Shown one piece after another: positions 25,641-35,028 of a stretch of DNA of 64,000 bases; positions within the stretch are counted from its first letter, which is position 1, and each line of letters starts with the position of its first letter. The DNA is taken from positions 248,001 through 312,000 of the forward strand of contig JALPRQ010000001.1 in NCBI GenBank assembly GCA_023630215.1. The letters are read 5' to 3'. The DNA is from Rhodobacteraceae bacterium NBU2976 (GTDB lineage Bacteria > Pseudomonadota > Alphaproteobacteria > Rhodobacterales > Rhodobacteraceae). The notes below the pieces were generated by a model. That model worked only from the letters and a program-made list of their open reading frames with translations, was not told where the DNA came from and ran no database searches. The position numbers and the translations under genes are program-made.

Positions 25641-26206
25641 GGCTCGTTCCTAAAGGCTTGGAAGGCGACCATCTGATACCCGCCGGTTGCGTCTTTGGTC
25701 AAATGTGCGCCAAGGCCAGTTCCCGGCAACATTGGATCAACGATTACACATGCGCGGATGAACATGGTGTCTGAGTCAACACCGCGTGCACCGGTCGAGA
25801 ATACGATTGGCTGAATTGGCGCATCTGGATCTCGGTCTACGCATGTGGGGGGTGTCCACGGGATTCCGGTCGCCAAATTGATCGTCTGCATTTGCAAATG
25901 AATCGAGTCTTCGCAATCGCGGAAGATTTTCGCCCGATCACAGATTTTCTGTTTTATTTCTTCATAAATATCAGCCTGTGACCCAGGGGTGAAATCGCCG
26001 ATGCGCAATTCACGCACCGCCATATTAAGTCCCCGGGTAAGCATCATCTGCTTTGTCATCAGCCAGCCCGCTTCGAAGATCGAGAACACCATAAAGAACA
26101 GGATGGGCGCAACGATCACGAACTCGATCGTTGCTGCGCCTTCTGTATCCTCGATAAAGCTGTCGAGGCGCTGTGAAAGACCTTGCATCAGCTTACTCCG
26201 TTGCAA
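25637..26206 (-). CDS. TadE-family minor pseudopilin
   Basis: 189-aa protein. EDTEGAATIEFVIVAPILFF near residues 19-38 is the TadE signature, with the Glu after a small-residue run and a membrane helix. The extracytoplasmic part contains cysteines at ICDRAKIFRDCED, PPTCVD and RACVIVD that could form disulfides. It overlaps the TadG-like gene by 14 bp and the following gene by 4 bp. Confidence 0.85.
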   Translation of the reverse strand: MQRSKLMQGLSQRLDSFIEDTEGAATIEFVIVAPILFFMVFSIFEAGWLMTKQMMLTRGLNMAVRELRIGDFTPGSQADIYEEIKQKICDRAKIFRDCEDSIHLQMQTINLATGIPWTPPTCVDRDPDAPIQPIVFSTGARGVDSDTMFIRACVIVDPMLPGTGLGAHLTKDATGGYQMVAFQAFRNEP

Positions 26207-27983
26207 CCAGTTTCAGGTGCGAGATGCTGGCGGCGATAGCGGCAAACGCCTCGCTCAGCTCGGCGGCGTTGGCGGCGTGATAGAATTTCGACCCATCCGT
26301 CGCACACTGATACAATTCGCTGTAGGCAGCATATTGATCGTGATCAAGATTGATTGCCTGCTGCAAAGTCACAACGGTATCGGCGGTTATCCAGCTTGGC
26401 TTCTTGATCGCGAAACCAATCGTATACACCACAATATCATTGGCTTTCGCGGCGTTGCAAATTTCCTGAAGAATGACGTCGCCTTCACCATCATACGATG
26501 TGCAGTTCCAACCGCAGCTTGGCGCGTTGTCAATTTCCCATGCGCTCCCCTCTAATTGAGAGTTCGAGGGGTTAACCGGTGACTGTGACTGGTCAGATGC
26601 CGGAACCGTCTGACTATAGTAGGTCACGTCAGTACAGACACGGTTCCAACGCGGACCCGTACATTCACGCTGAGTACTCGTTGTATAGGAATAATTGGGG
26701 TCCATATCATTGATGTTAGAGGAAGAGACAGTTTCCCAAGCTGTGTTCCAGTAATCAGCATTTGCCTGATCACGCCAATCTGCGGCACCTGTCACATTAT
26801 AGGCGGTGGGCTGGATACGCGTATGCAAGGTATTGTCCCCGTCAGACATAAGAACAATGTATTTCTGTGTCTGACCATTAAAGTCAGCGGGACGATTGGC
26901 AAAATCTGTGGGGATTGCCGGCTCTGCGACCAGGGCAGGATTCGCAATCGTTCCGTCGTCAGCATATGTCGGTCGATTGACCATCGTCGTTGAAAGTGTC
27001 TGGAATGCCGGACGCAACGAAGGATCCAACAGCGCTGCGGCCCATTTCATACCCTGCCAAGACGCCGTGTAATATTCAAAATCAAGCGCATCAATTGCCG
27101 CCTTTAACAGACCCTTGTTGTTGGTGGGCAGTGTAATGGCGTTCGATTCACGGGGACACCAGAACAGGCGAGGGTCATTCGATCGCCAGGCAGACAGCTG
27201 AAAATGCTGGGATTGTTCATATCCGGCACTTGGGTCCAGTGAAATTGCTGTCGTCGCAAAATCGGAATTCGCGGCCCGGTTAAATTCAAAACATGACGAA
27301 TAATTGTGCCAGCGATCATATCCGGGAATTTGGTTAGCCAGAAGCTCGCCAGGATTCACGTTTGCGGAAAACGGAATGATGGAAACAGAGGTTTTATCCT
27401 CGTTTTGCGGCGTTACGATCGCGTCGATGAAGGCATGGGCCGCCACGATCAAATCGTCAATGCGCGGATCGCCGGGCTGACCTTGTCCGGCTGCCGGCCA
27501 AGACATGGACCCTGAAACGTCCAGAACCAACGAAAGCTCCAGATCGGAATAACGCGTTTCCGCCGAGGACACGGCGGCAACGGTCAGGGTCGGAATATTG
27601 ATCAAACGGAGGAAGAATGTGTTGATGTCATAAAGGGCACCGGCATCAATTCTGCGCTGACCTTGAGAGTTGCTGGGGTCGGGGTTTACGGCCAACACGA
27701 AGTTCGTGTCGGACATATCATACCCTTCCGCCGACAGATAGGATGCAACCACATCATAAGGAGCGTTGTATTCGTTCCCAGACGAGTCAAGCTGTTCGAA
27801 CGAGGTCGCGCTAAGCACCCCACGGTCAATTGCATCTTGCAGTCGAACGCGTTCGGCTTCGTGGCGCATAAAGTCCACAGCCATGCCTCCGGCAACAACC
27901 ATGAGCAAGAACATGACGAGAATAAACGCTGTAATTGCACCTTCTTCGTCCCGATGGAACCGGCGAAAATCCATCAATTTCAT
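26193..27983 (-). CDS. TadG-like protein with von Willebrand factor A domain
   Basis: 596-aa protein. The N-terminus has DEEGAITAFILVMFLLMVVAGG, a Tad-type membrane anchor, followed by a VWA domain whose metal-site DVSGS has Asp155, Ser157 and Ser159. Later VLMSDGDNT gives the second VWA strand, and a Ser/Asn-rich stretch includes repeated Cys-containing loops. Such TadG proteins are thought to anchor or tether Flp pili. ATG at 27983 is chosen with GATAGGG before it; a TTG 24 bp upstream is possible. It heads the three-gene operon. Confidence 0.88.
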   Translation of the reverse strand: MKLMDFRRFHRDEEGAITAFILVMFLLMVVAGGMAVDFMRHEAERVRLQDAIDRGVLSATSFEQLDSSGNEYNAPYDVVASYLSAEGYDMSDTNFVLAVNPDPSNSQGQRRIDAGALYDINTFFLRLINIPTLTVAAVSSAETRYSDLELSLVLDVSGSMSWPAAGQGQPGDPRIDDLIVAAHAFIDAIVTPQNEDKTSVSIIPFSANVNPGELLANQIPGYDRWHNYSSCFEFNRAANSDFATTAISLDPSAGYEQSQHFQLSAWRSNDPRLFWCPRESNAITLPTNNKGLLKAAIDALDFEYYTASWQGMKWAAALLDPSLRPAFQTLSTTMVNRPTYADDGTIANPALVAEPAIPTDFANRPADFNGQTQKYIVLMSDGDNTLHTRIQPTAYNVTGAADWRDQANADYWNTAWETVSSSNINDMDPNYSYTTSTQRECTGPRWNRVCTDVTYYSQTVPASDQSQSPVNPSNSQLEGSAWEIDNAPSCGWNCTSYDGEGDVILQEICNAAKANDIVVYTIGFAIKKPSWITADTVVTLQQAINLDHDQYAAYSELYQCATDGSKFYHAANAAELSEAFAAIAASISHLKLVATE

Positions 27984-28007
27984 GTCTAATTTCCCTATCC
28001 GTTTCAA

Positions 28008-28515
28008 TTTAGCAGCCCGTTAAGTGAGCGAGCAATTAGCTACCAAATTTACTATTCACCAACGCATACAAAACCGTTCGCAGGCCCCCACCACACGTCA
28101 CAGCTTGTATCCCTGTACACAACTATCATTGAAATTCGTAACAGATTTTTACTTTCCAATCAACAAAACTGATCGAATCGCGGCATCCGGTTGTATTTCT
28201 GTCCCACCGGCCTGTGTCCCGACTGTCGATAGGTTTGAGCATTTTTCAGACAATTTGTTTTGAATTGGCAGTTTACTGTGTAAAAAATGATTTTTTTCAA
28301 TAGCATACGGGTTTGATGTTCCGCGCAATAAAAGCACAAAGCGCCATGCGGGTCATTGTCAAAACACTTTGTGATATTTCGACATATTTCGTGTTCCTTG
28401 CCAGTTTCAACAACGTTTTTGCCCAGAATCGATTCGGAAAATGCAAAACTCTCCTATGGTGATTTTCATTGCGGTTGGGTAAACTTCGTTTACGTTTTCG
28501 ATGGGGGTAGAACAG
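28008..28515. other. AT-rich divergent intergenic region between tadG-like gene and cysG
   Basis: About 500 bp without a convincing gene. It holds an AT palindrome AAAAAATGATTTTTT at 28282-28296, two ATTTCG copies near 28375-28391, and the inverted repeat GTAAACTTCGTTTAC at 28479-28493, 22 bp before cysG. No tRNA, terminator or known small RNA was recognised. It presumably carries the promoters of both flanking operons. Confidence 0.6.
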
Positions 28516-29955
28516 ATGGAATATCTGCCGATTTTTCTGGACGTTAAAGGTCGCAAAGTGATCGTCGATGGCGGAGAAACCAGCGCTGCCCGCCGTGTTG
28601 AACGTGCCCTTGACGCCGGGGCAGAGGTTCACGTCTTTGCTGAAGAGCTAGGAGAAGAATTCAGACCGTTTCGGGACCATCCTTCGCTGGTTCATCACAC
28701 CCGCCCCCCAGCCGAACGCGACTTTGTGTCGGCAATCGTTGCTTATGGCACGACCGAAGATCCTGACCGCGATGCACGCCTTTACGATCTTGCCAATGAT
28801 ATGCGTGTGTTGGCGAATGTCGCCGACAATCTTCCCTATTGTGATTTTATCACCCCTTCGATCATCGACCGCTCGCCGATCGTGATCGCGATATCTTCGG
28901 GCGGGAATGCTCCGATCATTGGCCGCATCCTGAAAGCGCGGATCGAAGCGATCCTGCCCGCCGCCTATGGTCACCTTGCCGCTTGGATTGGAACGCTACG
29001 TGACAGGGTAATGGCTGTTATCGACTCGCCAGAAGGACGGCGGGCATTTTGGGAAAGCGCCATCGACGGCCCTGTTGCCGACCAATTCTTGGCGGGCAAC
29101 CTGGACGGGGCGCGTGACCGGTTCGAGGACGCGCTAGAAGCGGCGCGTGCGGGTGACTCGCCTGCAAATGTTGGCGAGGTTTATCTTGTCGGGGCAGGAC
29201 CGGGTGACCCCGATTTGCTAACCTTTCGCGCACTACACCTGATGCAACGGGCCGATGTTGTTCTTTATGATCGGTTGCTTGGCAGAGGCATTCTGAATTT
29301 GGTACGACGCGACGCGGAACGGATATATGTCGGCAAAAAAGCCAAAGACCACACGATGGCGCAAGAAGATATCAGCGCGCTGATGGTGCGTCTTGCCAAA
29401 GAAGGAAAACGGGTCTTGCGTCTTAAAGGGGGTGATCCTTTCATTTTCGGACGTGGCGGAGAAGAGCTGGAAACTCTCGCTGACGCGAACATCCCATTTC
29501 AGATTGTTCCCGGAATTACTGCCGCTTCGGGCTGCGCCTCTTATGCAGGTATTCCGCTTACCCATCGTGATCACGCGCAAAGCTGTGTTTTCACCACGGC
29601 ACATGGTCGCGACGGTGTGATTGCGCTGGACTGGGAAATGCTGACAAAACCGCAACAGACGGTCGCGATCTATATGGGATTAGGGTCGTTGGAACTACTG
29701 GTTGACAAGTTCAAAGAGCACGGCACACATCACGACATGCCTATCGCCGTCATCGACAAGGGCACACGGCAGGACCAAACGGTCGTCACCGGCACTTTGC
29801 TGGACATCATCGAGAAAGTGAAACAAGCCGAGCTTTCCGGCCCATCGCTGGTCCTGATCGGGACGGTTGTCACCCTGTCAGATCGGCTTAATTGGTTCGC
29901 GCCGGGTCAGGCAGATATGCATGAAATGACCATCCACGCACAGACCGGTTTGTAG
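28516..29955 (+). CDS. cysG: Siroheme synthase CysG (trifunctional)
   Basis: 479-aa fusion of precorrin-2 dehydrogenase/ferrochelatase and uroporphyrinogen-III methyltransferase, making siroheme for sulfite and nitrite reductases. The N-terminal Rossmann part has KVIVDGGETSAARRVERAL and CDFITPSIIDRSPIVIAISSGG. The C-terminal SUMT half has VYLVGAGPGDPDLLTFRAL, LKGGDPFIFGRGGEE and VPGITAASGCASYAGIPLTHR. ATG at 28516 gives the family-typical MEYLPIFLDV start and follows GGGGTAG; a GTA-type inverted repeat precedes it. No sulfate or nitrate assimilation genes are adjacent. Confidence 0.95.
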   Translation: MEYLPIFLDVKGRKVIVDGGETSAARRVERALDAGAEVHVFAEELGEEFRPFRDHPSLVHHTRPPAERDFVSAIVAYGTTEDPDRDARLYDLANDMRVLANVADNLPYCDFITPSIIDRSPIVIAISSGGNAPIIGRILKARIEAILPAAYGHLAAWIGTLRDRVMAVIDSPEGRRAFWESAIDGPVADQFLAGNLDGARDRFEDALEAARAGDSPANVGEVYLVGAGPGDPDLLTFRALHLMQRADVVLYDRLLGRGILNLVRRDAERIYVGKKAKDHTMAQEDISALMVRLAKEGKRVLRLKGGDPFIFGRGGEELETLADANIPFQIVPGITAASGCASYAGIPLTHRDHAQSCVFTTAHGRDGVIALDWEMLTKPQQTVAIYMGLGSLELLVDKFKEHGTHHDMPIAVIDKGTRQDQTVVTGTLLDIIEKVKQAELSGPSLVLIGTVVTLSDRLNWFAPGQADMHEMTIHAQTGL

Positions 29956-30084
29956 AACACAGGCAATTTATCAGCCTGATGCCGAGATTTGTTGCAATAT
30001 TTTCAGTTGCCTTGCTATAGTCGCCATAAAGATTGCTTGGTGGGGACCGACCGACATAACTCCGCAAGAAGGAAACACACGACC

Positions 30085-30627
30085 ATGAAATATTTTGTCA
30101 CCATTTTGATGTTGCTGGTGCCAGGGGCGAGCTTTGCACAATCCTGTAATGATTGGTCTTCCTATGGCTTTTGGCAAGTCGCAACGCCCGAACTTGTATT
30201 GAACTGTGTTCAAGGCCGTGACGTGAACGCTGCGCCAGACCAGGGCAAAACGGCGATGCATTACGCTGCTATCGAATCTTCTAACCCGGCAGTTCTTCAG
30301 GCGCTTGTTGATTCTGGGGCCAATGTAGAGGCGCGCGATGATTTTGGTGCGACGCCGATTCATTATGCCGCCCAGAATTCTGAAACCGGAATGCTGGAGG
30401 TTTTGATCAACGCTGGTGCAGATATAGAAGCTGAACAGGATGGTGGCGCACGCGCCCTCCATTTGGCTGCGCTTCACAATTCCCCGGTCGCAGTCACGAT
30501 GTTGCTTAACGCGCGGGCGGATGTTCACGCCGAAGATGATCAGGGCAAAACGGCCTTCGATTACGCGAAACGCGGGCAGACCGATGAAGCGCTCAACAAC
30601 TATCTGATTCTCAAGAACGCGATGTAA
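30085..30627 (+). CDS. Exported ankyrin-repeat protein
   Basis: 180-aa protein with a Sec signal peptide (VTILMLLVPGASFA, cleavage likely after Ala18) and four ankyrin repeats from about residue 50: QGKTAMHYAA, FGATPIHYAA, GGARALHLAA and QGKTAFDYA units, each about 33 residues. It would be a small periplasmic scaffold for a protein partner; partner and role are unknown. ATG follows AGGAAA. It is a single gene between cysG and the rhamnose genes, closed by its own terminator. Confidence 0.8.
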   Translation: MKYFVTILMLLVPGASFAQSCNDWSSYGFWQVATPELVLNCVQGRDVNAAPDQGKTAMHYAAIESSNPAVLQALVDSGANVEARDDFGATPIHYAAQNSETGMLEVLINAGADIEAEQDGGARALHLAALHNSPVAVTMLLNARADVHAEDDQGKTAFDYAKRGQTDEALNNYLILKNAM

Positions 30628-30642
30628 TCCCGTTTGGGATCG

Positions 30643-30670
30643 AAAAGGCGCCGATCTGGCGCCTTTTTTT
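30643..30670 (+). terminator. Rho-independent terminator after the ankyrin gene
   Basis: AAAAGGCGCC / GGCGCCTTTT stem of 10 bp with loop GATCT, followed by a T-run to 30670. It begins 16 bp after the ankyrin gene and isolates it from rfbC. Confidence 0.92.
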
Positions 30671-30732
30671 ATGCTCGGTTCTTGTTGCCGCCCCCGTGGA
30701 GCCGTAATGTCGCGCGAAACAGGAAGGCCCGT

Positions 30733-31278
30733 ATGATTGAAAAAACTCCCCTATCTGGTTGTCTGGTCATAACACCAAAACGATTCGGCGATGATCGCGG
30801 ATTTTTCTCGGAAACATGGAATCGGCAGGCTTTGCAGGGTCTTGGGGTCGATATTGATTTCGTTCAGGACAATCATTCGCTATCGCGTCAGGCCGGAACA
30901 TTGCGTGGTTTGCACTTTCAGGCACCGCCACGCGCACAGGCCAAATTGGTTCGGGTGGTGCGAGGGTCAGTGTTTGATGTTGCGGTTGACTATCGCAAAA
31001 CCTCGCCAACCTTCGGAAAGTGGTTTGGATTGGTTTTGTCAGCTGAAAACGGCCAACAGCTTCTGGTGCCCGAGGGGTTTCTGCATGGTTTCCTGACGCT
31101 CGAACCCAACACCGAGGTTTTGTATAAATGTTCGGACTATTACGCGCCATCCCATGACCATTCTGTTCGATACGACGACCCGGATATTGCAATCGACTGG
31201 CCTGCTCCGGTTACAACTTTATCTGACAAAGATGCCGCCGCCCCTTACAGCGCCAACCTTCCGACACCTTTTGATTAA
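30733..31278 (+). CDS. rfbC: dTDP-4-dehydrorhamnose 3,5-epimerase
   Basis: 181-aa cupin-fold RmlC. It shows GCLVITPKRFGDDRGFFSE at the start, FVQDNHSLSRQAGTLRGLHF containing the catalytic His, FDVAVDYRKTSPTFGKW with the catalytic Asp, and LVPEGFLHGFLTLE. It epimerises dTDP-4-dehydro-6-deoxyglucose on the way to dTDP-L-rhamnose. ATG at 30733 follows AGGAAGG. It starts the four-gene rfbC-B-D-A operon. Confidence 0.96.
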   Translation: MIEKTPLSGCLVITPKRFGDDRGFFSETWNRQALQGLGVDIDFVQDNHSLSRQAGTLRGLHFQAPPRAQAKLVRVVRGSVFDVAVDYRKTSPTFGKWFGLVLSAENGQQLLVPEGFLHGFLTLEPNTEVLYKCSDYYAPSHDHSVRYDDPDIAIDWPAPVTTLSDKDAAAPYSANLPTPFD

Positions 31279-31287
31279 GGATAGATA

Positions 31288-32328
31288 ATGCGAATTCTGA
31301 TCACAGGTGGGGCTGGGTTTATCGGGTCGGCGGTAGTGCGTCAGGCCATTCGTGATGGGCATGTCGTTCAAAATCTGGATGCCCTGACTTATGCTGCCAA
31401 TCTGGATAATGTGGCAGATGTCGCCTCTAGCAACCGATACAGTTTCATCCGGACAGATATTCGCGAACCCGAAGCCGTCGATGCGGCAATTATGGATTTC
31501 CAGCCGGACGCAATCATGCATCTGGCCGCCGAATCCCATGTGGACCGTTCGATCGACAGCGCACGGGTGTTTCTGGAAACCAATATCATGGGCACCTTCA
31601 ATATGCTGGAAGCGGCGCGACGCTATTGGCAGTCCCAAGGCGCACCCGAAACTTTTCGATTTCATCATGTTTCTACGGACGAGGTTTACGGAACGCTTGG
31701 CGCAATTGGGCAATTTCAGGAAACCACGCCTTATGCGCCAAACTCGCCATATTCAGCGTCAAAGGCCGGTTCGGATCATTTGGTGCGTGCCTGGCACGAA
31801 ACCTATGGGTTGCCGATCCTGTTAACCAACTGTTCCAACAATTACGGTCCCTTCCATTTTCCCGAAAAGCTGATCCCCCTGACTATCCTTAACGCCTTGT
31901 CTGGTAAGCCGATTCCCGTTTACGGCAAAGGCGAAAATGTGCGCGACTGGCTTTATGTCGAAGATCATGCCGACGCTTTGTTGACAGTGCTGGCCAACGG
32001 ACAAAACGGGCGCACCTATAATATCGGCGGCGAGAATGAGGCGAAGAACATCGATATCGTCACAACCATATGTGCAATTCTGGACAATCGCCGCCCTGCC
32101 GGTGCGCCACATGCGCGCCTGATCCAGTTTGTGACGGATCGACCAGGTCATGACTTGCGCTATGCCATCGATCCGACCCGCATCCGCGAGGAATTGGGTT
32201 GGCGCCCCTCGGTCACATTGCAGGAAGGGTTAGAAAAAACCGTGGACTGGTTCCTGAACAATTCTGATTGGTGGGGGCCACTGCTTGAACGTGACGGGAT
32301 TGGTGACCGTTTGGGGATATCCATATGA
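31288..32328 (+). CDS. rfbB: dTDP-glucose 4,6-dehydratase
   Basis: 346-aa extended SDR. It has [20 protein letters not shown] with the NAD-binding GxxGxx[13 protein letters not shown], the catalytic STDEVYG region and [15 protein letters not shown] (YxxxK). It removes water from dTDP-glucose in the rhamnose pathway. It begins 9 bp after rfbC and overlaps the rfbD start by 4 bp. Confidence 0.97.
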   Translation: MRILITGGAGFIGSAVVRQAIRDGHVVQNLDALTYAANLDNVADVASSNRYSFIRTDIREPEAVDAAIMDFQPDAIMHLAAESHVDRSIDSARVFLETNIMGTFNMLEAARRYWQSQGAPETFRFHHVSTDEVYGTLGAIGQFQETTPYAPNSPYSASKAGSDHLVRAWHETYGLPILLTNCSNNYGPFHFPEKLIPLTILNALSGKPIPVYGKGENVRDWLYVEDHADALLTVLANGQNGRTYNIGGENEAKNIDIVTTICAILDNRRPAGAPHARLIQFVTDRPGHDLRYAIDPTRIREELGWRPSVTLQEGLEKTVDWFLNNSDWWGPLLERDGIGDRLGISI

Positions 32329-33152
32329 AACTGCTGGTGTTCGGCAAATCCGGTCAGGTGGCACAAGAGCTAGCCGCGCATCCCGGCGTTACCTGTATGG
32401 GCCGCGAACAGGTGGATCTTTTGCATCCCGACCGTGTCGACGACGTTATCCGGGGCGCTCGGGTTGATGCGGTTATTAACGCCGCAGCTTATACCGCTGT
32501 TGACAAGGCTGAAACTGATCACGTGTCAGCGCGGGCACTGAATACCGAAGCGCCGGGCCGGATGGCGCGTGCCTGTGCGCGCCGGAACATCCCCTTTTTG
32601 CACATTTCGACCGATTATGTCTTTGATGGGTCCGGCAGCGCGGCATGGACAGAAACGGACCCCACCGGACCACTTGGGCAATATGGAAAAACCAAATTGG
32701 CGGGGGAACAGGCCGTGCTGGCTGCGGAGGGGAATCACGCCATACTTCGCACTTCTTGGGTCTTCTCGCGGCACGGCAATAATTTTGTGAAAACCATGTT
32801 GCGTCTTGGGGAAGATCGATCGCAGCTGAATGTCGTTGCCGACCAAGTCGGGGGACCGACACCGGCAAAATCAATTGCTAACACGCTTGTGGCCATGGCG
32901 ACGACCATGTCGGAACAAAGCGGATTGGGCGGAATCTACCATTTTTCCGGGGCGCCAAACGTGTCTTGGGCGGATTTCGCGCGGGTGATTTTCGACTTGG
33001 CGAACATGAAGGTCGAGGTCACCGACATTCCCTCGTCGGACTATCCAACACCTGCACCACGTCCACTAAACTCTCGATTGGACTGCACCAAAATCTATCA
33101 GACATTCGGTATCGCCCGGCCCGACTGGCGCGACGGCCTGATCGACATGTGA
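32325..33152 (+). CDS. rfbD: dTDP-4-dehydrorhamnose reductase
   Basis: 275-aa RmlD of the SDR superfamily. It has [14 protein letters not shown] as nucleotide-binding loop, [22 protein letters not shown] and [12 protein letters not shown] with the catalytic Tyr/Lys, plus ILRTSWVFS. It performs the last step to dTDP-L-rhamnose with NAD(P)H. ATG overlaps the rfbB stop region; rfbA follows after 10 bp. Confidence 0.96.
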   Translation: MKLLVFGKSGQVAQELAAHPGVTCMGREQVDLLHPDRVDDVIRGARVDAVINAAAYTAVDKAETDHVSARALNTEAPGRMARACARRNIPFLHISTDYVFDGSGSAAWTETDPTGPLGQYGKTKLAGEQAVLAAEGNHAILRTSWVFSRHGNNFVKTMLRLGEDRSQLNVVADQVGGPTPAKSIANTLVAMATTMSEQSGLGGIYHFSGAPNVSWADFARVIFDLANMKVEVTDIPSSDYPTPAPRPLNSRLDCTKIYQTFGIARPDWRDGLIDM

Positions 33153-33162
33153 CGGAGGCATC

Positions 33163-34032
33163 ATGACCCAACGCAAAGGTATTATTTTAGCCGGAGGAAG
33201 CGGGACGCGGCTGTATCCGATCACCGCAGGCGTGTCGAAACAGCTGCTGCCGATCTATGACAAGCCCATGATCTATTACCCTTTGTCGGTCCTGATGCTG
33301 ACGGGGATCCGCGATATTGCCATTATCACGACGCCCGATGATCAGGGACAGTTTCAACGCCTGTTGGGCGACGGATCACAGTGGGGATTAAGCCTTACCT
33401 ATATTCTGCAACCGTCACCCGATGGGCTGGCGCAAGCCTATTTGCTGGCGGACTCCTTCCTTGATGGCGCGCCCTCGGCCATGGTGCTTGGGGATAACAT
33501 CTTCTTTGGTCACGGGCTGACTGACGAGCTGAAATCCGCAGACCAGCAGCAAGGTGGTGTGGTGTTTGGGTATCGTGTGTCGGACCCAACCCGTTACGGG
33601 GTTGTCGGGTATGATGCTGCGGGACAAGTGACGTCGATTGTCGAAAAGCCTGAACACCCTGCCAGTGACTATGCTGTAACGGGTCTCTATTTCCTTGACG
33701 GAAGTGCGTCCGAAAAAGCACGGCAGGTTAAGCCGTCAGCGCGAGGCGAGCTGGAAATCACGTCGCTTCTGGAAATGTATCTGGCCGAAGGTTCGTTGAG
33801 CGTTCGCAAAATGGGGCGCGGTTATGCGTGGTTGGATACCGGCACCCATGCCAGCCTGTTGGATGCGGGTAATTTTGTCCGAACATTGCAAATGCGGCAG
33901 GGTTTACAGGTCGGAAGTCCTGACGAAATTGCCTATGATATGGGTTGGATCGATGAGGAACAGCTTCGGCGCCGGGCGGAACTGTTTACAAAGAACGAAT
34001 ATGGCGCTGCGTTGAAACGCCGACTAACCTAA
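33163..34032 (+). CDS. rfbA: Glucose-1-phosphate thymidylyltransferase
   Basis: 289-aa RmlA nucleotidyltransferase, first enzyme of the rhamnose pathway (glucose-1-phosphate and dTTP to dTDP-glucose). The N-terminal GIILAGGSGTRLYPITAGVS binds the nucleotide, then KPMIYYPLSVLMLTGIRDI, VLGDNIFFGHGL with the catalytic Asp, EKPEHPASDYAVTGLYF, and the C-terminal AWLDTGTHASLLDA. It is last in the operon and overlaps the convergent glycosyltransferase gene by 9 bp. Confidence 0.97.
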   Translation: MTQRKGIILAGGSGTRLYPITAGVSKQLLPIYDKPMIYYPLSVLMLTGIRDIAIITTPDDQGQFQRLLGDGSQWGLSLTYILQPSPDGLAQAYLLADSFLDGAPSAMVLGDNIFFGHGLTDELKSADQQQGGVVFGYRVSDPTRYGVVGYDAAGQVTSIVEKPEHPASDYAVTGLYFLDGSASEKARQVKPSARGELEITSLLEMYLAEGSLSVRKMGRGYAWLDTGTHASLLDAGNFVRTLQMRQGLQVGSPDEIAYDMGWIDEEQLRRRAELFTKNEYGAALKRRLT

Positions 34033-35028
34033 CCCGGCTTCCTTGGCCGTTAGCGGATGGCCCGAGGCCTGCAGCTCTGCCAATCGATGCGCCAATGCGG
34101 CGCAACAGTCGTAATGAGCAGCTCGAATTTTCGGTTTCGCCAGAAATACCTGCCGCAACCGTTTAAGCTCGACAAGATGGCGATGAATGCTGGTGTCCTG
34201 AACCTCGTTCCGGTTCCGCTTCACCCAGAACTTGTCACCGTGCCGCCGCCCGCGCAGCTCGGCACTGCCGCCCACTGGCTTCATGCCCGATCCACGGAAT
34301 TTCTTCAGCGCAAAGACATCATATGTACGAACCGCATAGTGATTGACCTGCGCCAGCGCATAGTTCCGCTTTGCCGGTTGATGCACCTGAAGCGGGGGGC
34401 CGTGAGGTCGCAAGGTTGTCAGCTCCTCAGCTGAAATTTCCGCGCCTTCTCCATCGATGAACCGCATGGGGTTTTTATGAAAATCATCGTTAAAAACCGG
34501 TCGGTGAATATACAGCTCCTTGACGGAGGGATGTGGTCTGAATAGCGCCTTGATCGGGTTGTTTTCGGCGTTTCCCTTGCGGGCACATGCTGTTTGACCT
34601 TCCAGCACCAATCCGTCGATCCAGCCGGGCAAACCATTGTCACCAAACAAGCGCCAGTTCATGAATATGCCGTCATGATCGCCCAACGCTGAAATCAAGT
34701 CAGGCAACCGACCAGCGCCCGTCTGAATATTGATAAATTCGTCCGCATCGACCCACGCTATCCAATCGGCGTCGCGATAATGGTCCGATTGAAACATATG
34801 TGCGGCAGCATGGCCTTGTGCGGACTCGTCCGGTTTGGGATCGGTGATGTAATGGGTCAGCAATCCTTCGTCCTGAAGCCGGTCCAGCAGAATATCTGAT
34901 CCGTCAGAGCAATGGTTGGAATAGATGACGATATCAGAAAATCCCAACAATCGATGATACAGAACCCACTCCAGAAGGAATGCCCCTTCATCCTTTTGCG
35001 CAGAAAACAACAATGTCCGCATGGTCAA
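34024..35028 (-). CDS. GT2-like glycosyltransferase (Glyco_tranf_2_4 type), copy 1
   Basis: 334-aa protein with the pattern of the Glyco_tranf_2_4 family: SAQKDEGAFLLEWVLYHRLLG near residues 9-29, VIYSNHCSDGSDILLDRL, and the metal-binding DADEF with Asp94 and Asp96. A C-terminal basic region contains QVNHYAVRTYDVFALKKFRG, also shared by the two related genes here. It probably transfers a sugar in surface polysaccharide synthesis near the rhamnose genes. It overlaps the upstream paralogue by ATGA; donor and acceptor are unknown. Confidence 0.8.
   Translation of the reverse strand: MTMRTLLFSAQKDEGAFLLEWVLYHRLLGFSDIVIYSNHCSDGSDILLDRLQDEGLLTHYITDPKPDESAQGHAAAHMFQSDHYRDADWIAWVDADEFINIQTGAGRLPDLISALGDHDGIFMNWRLFGDNGLPGWIDGLVLEGQTACARKGNAENNPIKALFRPHPSVKELYIHRPVFNDDFHKNPMRFIDGEGAEISAEELTTLRPHGPPLQVHQPAKRNYALAQVNHYAVRTYDVFALKKFRGSGMKPVGGSAELRGRRHGDKFWVKRNRNEVQDTSIHRHLVELKRLRQVFLAKPKIRAAHYDCCAALAHRLAELQASGHPLTAKEAGLG

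Noticed and set aside
28008-28515. Small open frames in the tadG-cysG gap
   Set aside because: Frames of up to about 80 codons exist but have no ribosome site, no domain pattern and AT-rich, non-coding-like composition.
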